From contig JAACJM010000098.1 in NCBI GenBank assembly GCA_013368315.1, forward strand, positions 1 through 64,000: 64,000 bases of DNA, given 5' to 3'. Below the pieces are notes generated by a model. The model was not told the DNA's origin. It was given only the letters and a program-made list of their open reading frames with translations, and did not search any database. The translations under genes and the position numbers were made by a program. The stretch is from Tetrapyrgos nigripes (Eukaryota > Basidiomycota > Agaricomycetes > Agaricales > Campanellaceae). Position 1 is the first letter of the stretch. The number at the start of each line of letters is the position of its first letter. Below are positions 12,957-24,260 of this stretch, in pieces.

Positions 12957-15900
12957 ATGCTCTCTTCCCTCCTCCTCGTCCCCGTAGTCTTTGTCTTTGC
13001 AGGACAAACAGACGCTCAAAATCTGAGCGACTCGCTTACTCAAAATGTCAAAGCACGATTAGCAGAAGGCTCAACTCAAAGGTTAATTTCGTTCATTTTG
13101 ACTGTCAATTTCGCGTCCATTTACTTCTTTTCAGTTGGGAAATTGGTACTCGCGCTCAAGCACTCCTTACACATTCCAACTCTCGCTATTCCGTGTACTA
13201 CACCGGCGATGACCTATCTGCAGCCAACAACGACTCGTCTCGAGATGGCACGTTTCTGCCTCCTCCCTCCAACGACGCCAACTCAGACTCTGGCGACCTT
13301 TCTACGGTTCTCGAAATCGCTTCATCCGTCGTAGGCAACCGCTCCCGCACAAATGGCGACATTTCCGGTCCTCAACCATTCATGAAAGACGGGTCTGCCG
13401 CAGATCCAGCTAGTATCGGTGTAGCCGTCCTACTAGCCAACTGGACAAACGCTCCTTCACCTCAAAACACTAGCACATCCTACTCCCAAGCAGCCCAAGA
13501 CCAACTAGATTACCTCCTCACTTCCGTCCCTCGCTCATCCGAAGGCGCTATATCTCACCGTGTAGCACAAGTTCAGCTATGGTCGGATTTCGTGTATATG
13601 GTTCCACCGTTTTTGGCGTATTATGGCGTGACGACAGGAAATACGACATTGATTGATGAAGCGTATAATCAGATTTCGTTGTATAGGGATCAGTTGAGGG
13701 ATGGAGATGCGGATGGGTTATGGAAGCATATTTTGTTGGGGACAGGGACAGGAGCTGGGGCGCCGCCGAATGATGAGGGGCATTGGAGTACGGGTGAGTG
13801 AACTGGGTTCTTCTTATATGTGTGGACTGGTATTGACTTTTACGCGTTGTATTCTCTTTCATTTTCCTCGACGTCGCTTCGATGATCTGCATTTCCCCAC
13901 TCACGTTAACCCAACCCTTTCAACGCGCTCTGGTTCCGTCGGTTTACGCGGTTTCTCCCGGCTTGCCATCTCTCCTTCCCTATTCCTCTTCTCCCTCTTC
14001 TATCCCAACCCCCATGCACCCATGTGTCCATCGTAATCATCACAAAAAGGCAACGCCTGGGCCGCCTCAGGCATGCTCCGCGTCCTCTCAACCATGCAGC
14101 ACTCTCCATACGCCTCTTCATACCAGCACCAGATGGGCGACTTGCAGAGTTGGGTATTCGAGATTCAGAGTGCAATGTTTGGGAGGTTGGTGAGTGGTAT
14201 TTTCTCTGCGTCATTTCGTTTGATTGCCTTTCGTGTCGTCTTGTCTCGCTTTCTTGGCTTTTGTGACTTTATGACCTTGCAATGGGATTATCCCGAGTGT
14301 TGTGGGTGTGATGTCGGTGTAGTCGTACTCGTACTACATAGTTGGCCGTCCAGGGCTTCCGTCTTCCGTCTTCCGTCCTTATTTGTTTCGTTCTGTCTCT
14401 TCTCTTCTCTTCTTTTCTCGTTTCGTTTCGTTCCATTCCGTCTCTTGTCGAGCTGGAGTTGGGGTTGAGGGATCCGTTGGATGGTTGGTATCAGAGTGTC
14501 AATGAGCGCACAGGTGACAAGCTGGGCTGTTGGGTTGGATTTCGTTTGCATTAGCTTGACTTGACTTAGCCTGGCCAGGTTGACTGGGAATTGATTGATT
14601 GGTTTCACTGGTTCTGGTTATTGGAGCTAGAGTTGGAGACGGAGATGGAGCAAGAGTTAGAGTTAGAGCTGGATGAATGAATGGATAATTGGTGTGTGTA
14701 CGTGTACCAGTATGCGCATGCGTTCGTCGTTTGATAGATGTGGTTTGGAGCTGGAAGGAGCACGAGAATCGGGAGCGGGGTATTGGGGACTAGGAATGGT
14801 CAGAAGAGGTGGATAGAGGGGAGGTTGGGGAGAAGGGACGTCGAGGTCGAGGTCGATGGGGAGGTGGACCCAGCCGTTCACGTTGGCGTCGTGCTGTGAC
14901 ATTATCCCTTGTCTCCTTCATACCACGTCCATGTTGGCGGTGACGTTTGGCATTTTTTACGTATCGACGTCTTGCCTTACCTCTCTCTCGTACAAGTCGA
15001 GCATGAACTGGTTTGTGTGCTTCTTTCCAGTTCATGTTATCTTCATTTCTTGTTCCTATTTTTACTCCTTCTTTTCGAGTTAATCGTCGTCGTCGTTTCT
15101 CCTTTGCTTAGAACATTTCTGTTCCGTTTTGTTTTTGTTTTCATCTTCAATTCATCTTTGTCTTTATCTTTCGTTCTTTTCTCTTTGCTCCGTTCTCCCA
15201 TCTCCCCTTAAAATCAACCAACCACTAACTCCACACAAAACAGAACCAATCAACCCTTCTCTTCCCCAACTACGCCTCTGACCCTACCTCGTTCCCCGAC
15301 GCTGCGTCTACCGCGTTAATGGCATCAACAGTGTATAGATTGGCGTTGTTGAGAGATGTATGGCATTGGTTGCCAGAGGCTGAGAAGGTTCGGGGGGAGC
15401 TATTCGGGAGTGGACAGGGAGATGGGAATGGGAATGGGCATTTTGATTCTAACGGTACGTATACGTTTTTGTTCTCACTTTTTTTACGCATTTGACAAAT
15501 CTCTGACGTGTTTTCTGTCTTTTTTCTTTCTTTTTCCCCTCAACACATCCAAAACCTGCACACGGCATACGCACACCCGTACGTTTCTTGCTGCGAATGA
15601 CTGCTACAACATACGTACGCCTATGACTATGGTCATCACCACGGCGTCCACGGCGTCACACATTCATGATATGATATCCTCAATCAACTTGACGCGACTA
15701 TTTGACGCGACCAAACTCAACTCAACCCTAACTCAACACTTATCTCGATGTACTCGGCGCAACGGTTGTCGGTCATCTCAACCCCACTTGACTTACTCGG
15801 GTCATCACATCTCGCTCGCTGGACCCTGCTTCCCTTTTTCTCATTCCGGTACCATTTACTTTTCAACTTCAACTTCGATCTCACCGCTACCATCAACGCT

Positions 15901-16261
15901 ATCATCAACGCCTTCTCTTTTCTCTTCCTCACCCCACACTCCACACCTCGCATAACCTATAACGCATCCTCACACCGCACACCGCACACCTCACCTCACC
16001 TTCCCCTTCATGAATAAAGGCTGGCTCCAACCCGTCGTAAACCCCAACGCGTATACCCAACAAGGGTCTCAAAGCCCCGAAGCTCAGGCATTCGTGCTCG
16101 AGTTGCAGGCTGCGTGGGGGGATTGGGATGCGGCGGGGAGGAGGGGGGAGAATGGTGCCTTGGGCGGTAGGTTTGGGACGATAATAAGCCCGAGTCTATT
16201 GATTATGGGTGTGAGTGTGAGTGCGATTGTAGGGATGGGGATGGGATGGGTGGGGTTATGA
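12957..16261 (+). CDS. GH105-like hydrolase, intact copy (copy B)
   Basis: Five exons (12957-13081, 13135-13793, 14050-14189, 15244-15454, 16020-16261) give 458 residues with consistent phases. Family traits are the WEIGTRAQALL start of the six-hairpin barrel, the DADGLWKHIL motif, GHWSTGNAWAASGMLRVL, and GWLQPVVNP...GSQSPEAQAFV near the end. GH105/GH88 enzymes remove unsaturated uronic residues from pectin or other polyuronide fragments. A hydrophobic N-terminus (VPVVFVFAGQTDAQ) indicates secretion. A hydrophobic C-terminus after NGALGG could be a GPI-anchor signal or a membrane tail. Introns 2, 3 and 4 are 256, 1054 and 565 bp, long for this genome. Substrate cannot be read from sequence; GH88 is the alternative family. 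Confidence 0.8.
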
Positions 16262-17469
16262 GTGGTGGTGGTGGTTGATAGGCTGGTTATTCTGTCTCTT
16301 CTCTTAGGACTGGACTCAGTGATGGATTCTGAACTGAGCGTCTGTCTACTAATTTTGCTGATTTTTATTTGACACACTCTCTCTCCTTCTTTTGTTGGAC
16401 TGGATGGTCTACAGTATTGTTCGAAATCTCGATCCTTGGATTTGGTTTGATATTTAATGTTCATAGTACATGTATATATCCTACATGTACATTTTCTACT
16501 TACATACCTGTTGCCTACAATACTGTCAATACATACCTATACCTGACTGTACATTTTTATTCATCGTAGTGGATTGTGGTAGGCTTATAATGTTTACAGT
16601 GTCTGATTCTCTGTCTGAATTCTGAAATCATATTCTTCTGAGGTTCTTCATTATTGTGACTATGTCTGTCTGTCAAAAGTTGTTTATTGTCAAGTAGTGA
16701 GCAAGTGGTGAAGCTCTGACGCTATTTTTTCTTTCAGATGTGGAAGTTTGAGAACTAGATATTGAGTCGTTGACTGTAGACTCAGTGTTGGTTACTTACA
16801 TCTAGTACGGATTTCAATCCTCGAGGAATAATTCATCTCAGATGCAAAAAAATCAAGCATTCGCCAGTCTTTGCATTCATACTTACAGCGTAATCTCAGA
16901 GTTCAGACTTGATTCCTAATTCAGACTTACCAATTCACGCAGCTCAGCACTCACGCTCTTCATTTTTTATAAATATTTTTTGTATATTTGACTATCAGCG
17001 GTAACAGGCCCCAGAATTCAAAGCTAGCTCAGTATTTGTACAAGATATGGACAGACAAATATTTTAAGAGATTTTATAGCTATTTTCAATATATACATCA
17101 AGGTGTTCACTTTCAGACATTTACAAACAGTAGGTACTGAGTGCATTTGCTATTGACCACCATTACATGTATTTGATGGTCATTCATCAAACGAGACAGC
17201 ATCCCAAGTCATTCTTCCAGAATCCAAAGCTACAAGTACAGAGTCCAGACAGATTGGCTTTTTTGTAGGGATTTTGGGATTTTTTCTGTATAAATAAATT
17301 TCCAGACTATCTCAAAGGCAAAAGGATACAAGTACAGGTGCAGTCACCATCATATGTGTGTACTTCATAGTAATGAAAGTCATGTTCAAGTGACAAGAAT
17401 CACCATCTGCATGTTTTAGATGATTGAATGAATGTCATTAGTTCTGTTCATTTATGGCTGCCAGTGAGA
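16262..17469. other. Intergenic between copy B and ANK2
   Basis: No gene seen. About 16370-16590 matches 25690-25900 downstream of copy C, including GGATTTGGTTTGATATTTAA, so copy C kept a copy-B-like 3' flank. About 17150-17250 is the ANK2 3' flank shared with ANK1. Confidence 0.5.
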
Positions 17470-20400
17470 TTACTCAGACTGGCAATTGGTTGTTTCAAGG
17501 ACATGACTACTACTGCCACTTGATGTACTAGCAACTGGAGCTGTTGCGCTGCTTGAAGAAATACTATCATCTGGTGGAATCACATCCTTGATGATCTTGC
17601 TAATACTAGCCAACTCCTTTATATCTATAGCCTGAATCACATCAGTATCTTCACCTCTTGCCCATACTTTAATCATTTGTACATCCATGTCATTGTAGAG
17701 TTTTTCCATATAATCCTGGACATCCTGTATTTCCTTGTCCTTCTCTTCAACAATATCAGTTCGTTGAAACATTTGTTTGAGTCCTCTTTTAATGAAGTTT
17801 GATTTCTTGCTTTGTGGATCATCACTCAAAACAGAAGCTCCAATTTCTGTCAGGTGCTTTCCAGCAGCCCCTTTTGGAACCTTTGTATGGTACATGACCT
17901 TGACAACTGTGTCAGAATCAGAGAGAGATGCCTCTTCAGGATCTGGTGCTTTTACTCTGGTCAATGAGAGTACTTTTGGAATCTCTGCTTTCAGATGAAA
18001 ACTTGTGTTTACAGGAACAAAAGCATCTTGAATTTTGACCTAGTTCAAATCATCAAGATTTATCTCAGTGAAATTATTACAGTTTTACTTACAGTATGCA
18101 CCAGCACCAATCCTTTTCTCAATGAAAATTTTCCAGCAGCAATGCTCTTCTCCTTTGCAGTAAGGGCCTCCATTGTTTCTAATCGGAGGCAAAATTTTGC
18201 ACCAAGATCTATTTCAGGTGCCAGCTAACAAGATGTTAAAACAATAACAACAAAAAATGAGATGCTTACCTTTCTCCTATCTTGAGGGTACAAATGTAGT
18301 GCAAGAACCAGAGGCAATTCAATTGGCTCACTTCTTGAATACTGAGAAGCAGTTGGAAAAACCCCAACAGCAGAAGCTCCTTCTGACAGTTTGAATGATG
18401 AAGTGTAAAAGGCTGGAGTTGCCTTTGATTGGTTAACTTCCTTTGTTTGGTATTTTGGCTTTGAAAACTAGCACTAAATGCTTGAGGAAATCCTCCAGTA
18501 GCACTTCCACTTGTCATACGGCTGTGTATAAGCTTTAAAATGCCACGATCTTCTTCATTAGGCATTTCTCTAAACAAATATCAGTCCAAAAATCATTATA
18601 AGATCTGCCCTCAAATACTTACTTAAAAAAAACACCATGAGCTTGCTTATATGGAAAGAATGCCACTGTTGTACACATGCCAATTTTGTATGGACTGCCA
18701 GTAATAGCAGAGATTGATATGAATACATCTGCCAATACTTTGCCTTTATCCACTTTGTCAGATTGAAATGTGAGCTTGAAATCTGTCCTGATGACTTCTT
18801 TATCATCATTTGTCCAAACCATAACCATTTCATGAAAATGGTCTTTACTTGTTAGTCCTCCAGCTATATCAGAATCTGGGAATGAGCCCGATGGATCATC
18901 TTCATCATTCCCCTTCTCATTATCATTGTTATCCCTATCTTGTTTCTGCTTTCCTTTTCCTTTTCTGTCAAACACTTTTTTGTCAGACCCATTACCACTG
19001 TCATCTACATTTTGTTTATGACTAGACTGCTGAGGAGATTCATCATCATCCTTCATTTCATTCTGATAGCTAGCCTGACTGTTCTGAATGTTGCTAATAT
19101 TCTCCTCCACTTTGTCTACATCATTGGCAGCATGATAACCCATTTCACCTTCCAGTCCTTTTTGATCTTCCAGAATCCAGTATACTGGAAATTCTGACAT
19201 ATCAGCAAGCTTCAGAATGAAATTGCCAGCTTGACTGCTGCGATCTCCATGAACCCTGATTATATTTACCCAATTATCTTCTTGTGGCTCAGCACAGATA
19301 TCAGGAATGATCTCACAATCAAGTTTTTTGGCCTCTTGCAGCAAATCTTCATGGTCCAGAAGCCAATTGATTGCTTCTGCAGGGACTAAACATATAAGAT
19401 TCTCTGCTGCAGCTTCTTCTTTGGCTATATGAGATCTTAGCAGCTGAACCACTTCATGATGACCCTTTTTCAAGGCTATTTGCAGTGGTGTGGCATTATC
19501 TTGCCTCTTAACATGAACTTCTGCACCTTTTGCAAGTAGTAATTTGACAACTTCAGGATGGTTAAACTCTGAAGCTATGAGCAATGGAGTATCACCATCA
19601 TTCATAGACTGGTCTACTTTTGCACCATTCTGAAGAAGAAGATCTACCACTTTGAGATGGCCATTCTGTGATGTGATGAACAATGGTGTAGCCCCACCAT
19701 TCTCAGGCTTGTGCACATCAGCTCTATGTTCAAGCAAAAGTTTTACTACCTCAATATGACCATTTTCTGAGGCAACAAACAATGGAGTATCACCATCATT
19801 CATAGGTTGGTTCACATCAGCTCCATGTTCAAGCAGAAGCTTCACCACTTCAATACGGCCCTTTTCACAAGCCAAATGTAAAGATGTAGCACCATCATCC
19901 ATAGGCCTATGCACATCAGCTCTATGTTCAAGCAAAAGAGTTACCACTTCAATATGGCCCTTTCTTGAGGCAGTAAGCAAAGGTGTAAAGCCAATCTCAT
20001 CTGCCCTGTGGATATCAGCTCCATGTTCAAGCAGAAGCTTCACCACTTCAATATGGCCTTCTTTTGAGGCAATAAGCACAGGTGTAAAGCCAGTCTCGTC
20101 TGCCCTGTGAATATCAGCTCCATGTTCAAGCAGAAGCTTCACCATTTCTATATGGCCATTTTGACAGGCCAAATATAAAGGTGCTGTACTACCATTCCCA
20201 CCCAGAAGGACCACTACCTCAATATGGCCATTGTATGAGGCAATAAGCAAAGGTGTAAAACCAGTCTCATCTGCCTTGTGGATATCAGCTCCATGTTCAA
20301 GCAGAAGCTTCACCACTTCAATATGGCCATTTTGTGAGGCAGCAAGCAAAGATGTCCAACCAGTCTCACTTGCCCTGTTGATCTCAGCTCCATGTTCAAG

Positions 20401-21914
20401 CAGAAGCTTCACCACTTCAATATGGCCATTTTGTGAGGCAGCAAGCAAAGATGTCCAACCAGTCTCACTTGCCCTGTTGATATCAGCTCCATGTCCAAGC
20501 AGAAGCTTCATCACTGCTATATGGCCATTTTGACTGGCCAAATGTAAAGGTGCAGTACTACCATTTCCACCCACCCTGTTGATATCAGCTCCATATTCAA
20601 GTAGAAGGGCCACTACCTCAATATGGCCATATTCTGAAGCAGTAAGCAAAGGTGTAACACCAGTCTCACTTGCCTTGTGGATATCAGCTCCATGTTCAAG
20701 CAGAAGCTTCACCACTTCAATATGGCCATTTTGACTGGCCAAATATAAAGGTGCAGTACTACTATTTCCACCCACCCTGTTGATATCAGCTCCATATTCA
20801 AGTAGAAGGACCACTACCTCAATATGACCATATTCTGAAGCAATAAGCAAAGGTGTAACACCAGTCTCACTTGCCTTGTGGATATCAGCTCCATGTTCAA
20901 GCAGAAGCTTCACCACTTCAATATGGCCATTTTGTGAGGCAGCAATCAAAGATGTCCAACCAGTCTCACTTGCCCTGTGGATATCAGCTCCATGTTCAAG
21001 CAGAAGCTTCACCACTTCAATATGGCCATTTTGTGAGGCAACAAGCAAAGGTGTAACACCAGTCTCACTTGCCCTGTGGATATCAGCTCCATGTTCAAGC
21101 AGAAGGTTCACCACCTCAATATGGCCATTTTCTGAGGCAACAAGCAAAGGTGTCCAACCAATCTCACTTGCCCTATGGATATCTGCTCCATGTTCAAGCA
21201 GAAGCTTCACCATTTCAATATGGCCATTTTGACAGGCCAAATATAAAGATGTAGCACCATCCTCTCTGGCAGCATTTACATCTGTTCCCTTTTCAATCAT
21301 CAACTGGACAACCCCAAGTTGGCCATTCTCTGAAGGGTCACATAATGCATAATTATACAGAGGATCCTGATTTCCTTTGTTTTGGTCTTTTTCATTTTGG
21401 TCAGCTAATGCTTAAGATCTCTGCTCATTTCATACCTGAAATAGAGGTCTTCTGTTGTAAAATATATTCTTGTTTGGTCTGTTCTTTGGCTCTTTTTCCA
21501 TGCTGGATTAGTGGTGCCTTTAAGTTTGGCTTAGTGTGATCTAGATGAATGGTGAGCAGCTTTCATAGACATAGACAGGCTTGTACTCTTTCTTTAGCAC
21601 AGATGATTGACCACCTCATATTTCCATCATTTTAAAAATCAGAAAAGATAACTGCTATCCTTCCTTGTATTCAATCTTTAACATGAAAGAAGATGGAGAT
21701 TGAATCCAATGACATAGCAGTATATCCTTGCACAAGCATATTAGTTAGTCTAAATGTTGAATAATTTTTCTCAACATTTGAACAAACTAATATACTGAGC
21801 TATGTTGGTGGTATGCATCTCTGTACAGAGACTGAGCAGTTGCTTATTCAACAAATACATACCTTTGTGTGAATCTTCAGAATAAACATCCTCTTTGCGT
21901 GAAGTTGAAGACAT
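17470..21914 (-). pseudogene. Ankyrin-repeat paralogue with frameshift (ANK2)
   Basis: The model is 21914-21863, 21404-18623, 18569-18270, 18224-18093 and 18039-17470, all GT-AG. It repeats the ANK1 layout: short leader (MSSTSRKEDV), about 20 ankyrin units, CLVPAEAINWLLDHED, acidic/Lys linker, GMCTTVAFFP block, and helical tail (QDYMEKLYND). Exon 3 is 300 bp, but the next exon needs 301 to keep phase. Alignment with ANK1 places a one-base loss at 18465-18472, between SA and FSKPK; past it KEVNQ and LPLVLAL continue in another frame. The encoded protein would therefore lose the last 330 or so residues unless the base is a sequencing error or an isoform avoids it. The rest of the gene is fully open, so the lesion is recent. 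One ankyrin unit (near 20200) has an in-frame deletion (VVLLGGNGST). Confidence 0.8.
19440..21300 (-). repeat. Ankyrin-unit tandem array of ANK2
   Basis: About 20 units of 99-102 bp. Besides single-unit similarity there is a higher-order repeat. A two-unit block (ASEYGHIEVVVLLLEYGADI, then NRVGGN and a TAPLYLASQ unit) occurs twice (about 20550-20700 and 20740-20890), and a shortened third version lies near 20190-20240. The extra residue in the VGGN(G/S)S units gives a distinctive 102-bp length. The structure indicates unequal exchange within the gene after its split from ANK1. Confidence 0.8.
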
Positions 21915-22070
21915 GGCTGTCTTGATGGGTGCGGAGTAGAAGAATGCACGAAAAGTTTCCAAATCATGTGAGCTCCTAATAGCCTTCTCTCGCCAAAGTC
22001 CATCATATGTCAAAGTCACGTGACTTATTAATCCGCCAATGAGAAAGGGTATAATATCAAGTGATTTCGT
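21915..22070 (-). promoter_or_regulatory. ANK2 upstream region, conserved with ANK1
   Basis: Read on the minus strand, this matches the ANK1 proximal upstream DNA: CTTTCTCATTGGCGGATTAA, CACGTGACTTTGACATATGA, GAGAGAAGGCTATTAGGAGC. The CACGTG E-box is present here but is altered in ANK1 (CACATG). No TATA box is obvious. Confidence 0.45.
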
Positions 22071-22939
22071 TGAGGGTAAGGAATATATCGACGATGGGGG
22101 ATACGGAATAAAGAGAGCACAATATAGAACCTCAAAAGCAACGGTATTGTTGCCCCCCACCCGAGCGAGGTAGATCTAGTCTGATGAAAATCTGAAGTCA
22201 AAAGAAACAAAACAAGTCCTTATTTCGTCCTCGCGGCCAACTCAGCTCTTTGAGGCATTGGTAGTAGAACACACCACAGCTCTGTGACGGCGGACAGTCA
22301 CTTTGGAGAAGCGTTGGTGTGTCGGGAGTAGGGACTGGATTACTCGCCTAGGGTTCATCCTGAAGAGCGACGATGAAGGGTGGGCGGAGACCCTTAGTAC
22401 GAAAGACAGCGCGTCCCGCAGAAAACCAACTCTGAAGTCGGCAACGCGAAAAGGATATCGACGAGCATGCTTCAGGAAGGGTTTATACTTTGTGAAGCTT
22501 GAAACGACAAATGACACTAGAGAGTCACTTCATCAGTACAATGCTTGAACAGTGTAATAAGTCTAAACGTACTCACGAAAAATTCCGGGAAAATCCATTA
22601 CACTCCCGTTTATGACTTCTCCAAGCCCAGTGTCCAGTGCTAGAGATAATGATGATTAAACTCCTGGGATCGTTGCTGAGGACTCGTCACAACGAAGGCA
22701 GCACTTGGACCACTGTCGGCCCAACAGTCACAATGGATAACCGAGAACCGAATTGCCATAGTAGGAACCGAGTGGACCTAGAAGTGGAAGTCTGGAATAT
22801 CAGGACTGGAGTCGACTTTCGGCAATAGCGATGAGGGAAGTACGCTTGATTTTCTAGCTCTGAATGGTATTACAGAAGATTTGGGTTTGCGTCCACGAAA
22901 TTGCTGTTTCTTCTATCTATTCTTGAACTCGTCCAACTC
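22071..22939. other. Intergenic, nothing assignable
   Basis: Overlapping short frames occur at 22242-22548 on both strands without motifs. I see no gene, repeat or splice-linked coding sequence. Confidence 0.4.
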
Positions 22940-24260
22940 AACATCTCGCTCCGCGTTCTCCAAAAGACCCTCCAAGTTACTCTCCAACTTTTGACACACC
23001 AAGCAAGTACAGTTGATGTAGTGATCGTATATTATTAGTCTCGAGGAATACGACGAAGACGCAACTTAATGCAGCCCTGAAATGATTGGACAGCTCGTGA
23101 CATACAAGTGAAAGAGCGAACCTTGATGGTGAATATGAAGGAGGTCTTGGATATGGGCGTAGATGGATAATTTGAAGGAGATTTTTTGTTCGAGAAAAAT
23201 CGCATGTGCCTCACCAGCTTGAAGAAAGGAAGAGAGGTTGGCGAGGTGGGATGCGCGAAAAGATGTGGTTTGGAAACGTCGGATTCTGAGATGTCATCAT
23301 TCTTCTAGATGTCTGGAGTGGCCTAGTGTAAGAAGCCGAGAAGGAATGTTGATCCATGAGGACTTTGCCAGTTGACTCAGAAGAGCTGGAAATAAGGAAT
23401 ATAGTCGCAGATGCATAGCAAGTCCAACCATTGCTGCAAGGTCATAGCAGAAGCTGGTCTGTGGTGCCCAGAACACCATTTCTCCCCTCAATTGACAATA
23501 CGCCTTCAAGTGACCCCACCCCGTTTTTGCTGGATCGTAAGTATCATACCGCATAGGCAGGAACTCAATACGACTCCCGCCGTAGTCTATTTTTATCGTC
23601 CAAAAAATCAGTGCACTCCCAAACAATCCTCCCATGCACTGACCTACCTCTGAAGTGCTTTGCGACAAATCCGATCACGAAATCTTCCCATCTTGCGCTT
23701 TCCCAAACCTTCTTTGTCCTGACGACTCTTCCTCCGAGAGCGAATAATAGCAGCACAAGCAGGACTGATTTGACGATCCGGTGTAAACAGCTAGCCGCCA
23801 AGGGCAGTTATGGGTAGGACATTTGCTGGGAATTTGCTGCCAGGAGTGTTTCGTTCATGTTAATCGCTTCGTGCATAGTAAATGCTCTGGCTGGCTACCG
23901 GGGAGTCTCGAGGACAGGGAAGGAAATATGATGGAAGCTTCAGGTAATCGGAATAGACTGAGATATGCCGCCATGAACGAGTCGCAAGCTTGGGAGAGAT
24001 AGTGATTCCAATGTTAATGGTCAATGAAATGCGCTCAGACAGTGAATTTAGGACGCGATTGACACTCACAGAATCGCAGGAGACCCTGATATGACAGACA
24101 ATTGCTTCAGCTGAGGAGCTGGTTCATTTTATCGCAGTCTTTTAAGTACAGCAGGGACAAAAGAAAAGAGAACGACATCGGAAGAACTCGCGGTAAAGGT
24201 GCGGACAGAAAGAGTTGTGACACGTGCACGTGTGTCGTGGACGCGTTGCATGGTCTTGTT
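22940..24260 (-). repeat. Duplicated flank, arm 2, with an unidentified ORF
   Basis: Homologous, in inverted orientation, to 3300-4500 (see that entry). On the minus strand 23801-23297 contains protein-like sequence: a hydrophobic segment (VLLVLLLFALGG), then KVWESARWEDFVIGFVAKHF. After a probable intron come TGWGHLKAYCQLRGE and MVFWAPQTSFCYDL. There is no upstream ATG in frame before a stop, and I do not recognise a family. It could be an exon of a damaged membrane protein gene. The matching arm does not preserve this frame clearly. Confidence 0.35.

Noticed and set aside
20231..21254. Plus-strand frames opposite ANK2
   Set aside because: Same shadow effect of the ankyrin units.
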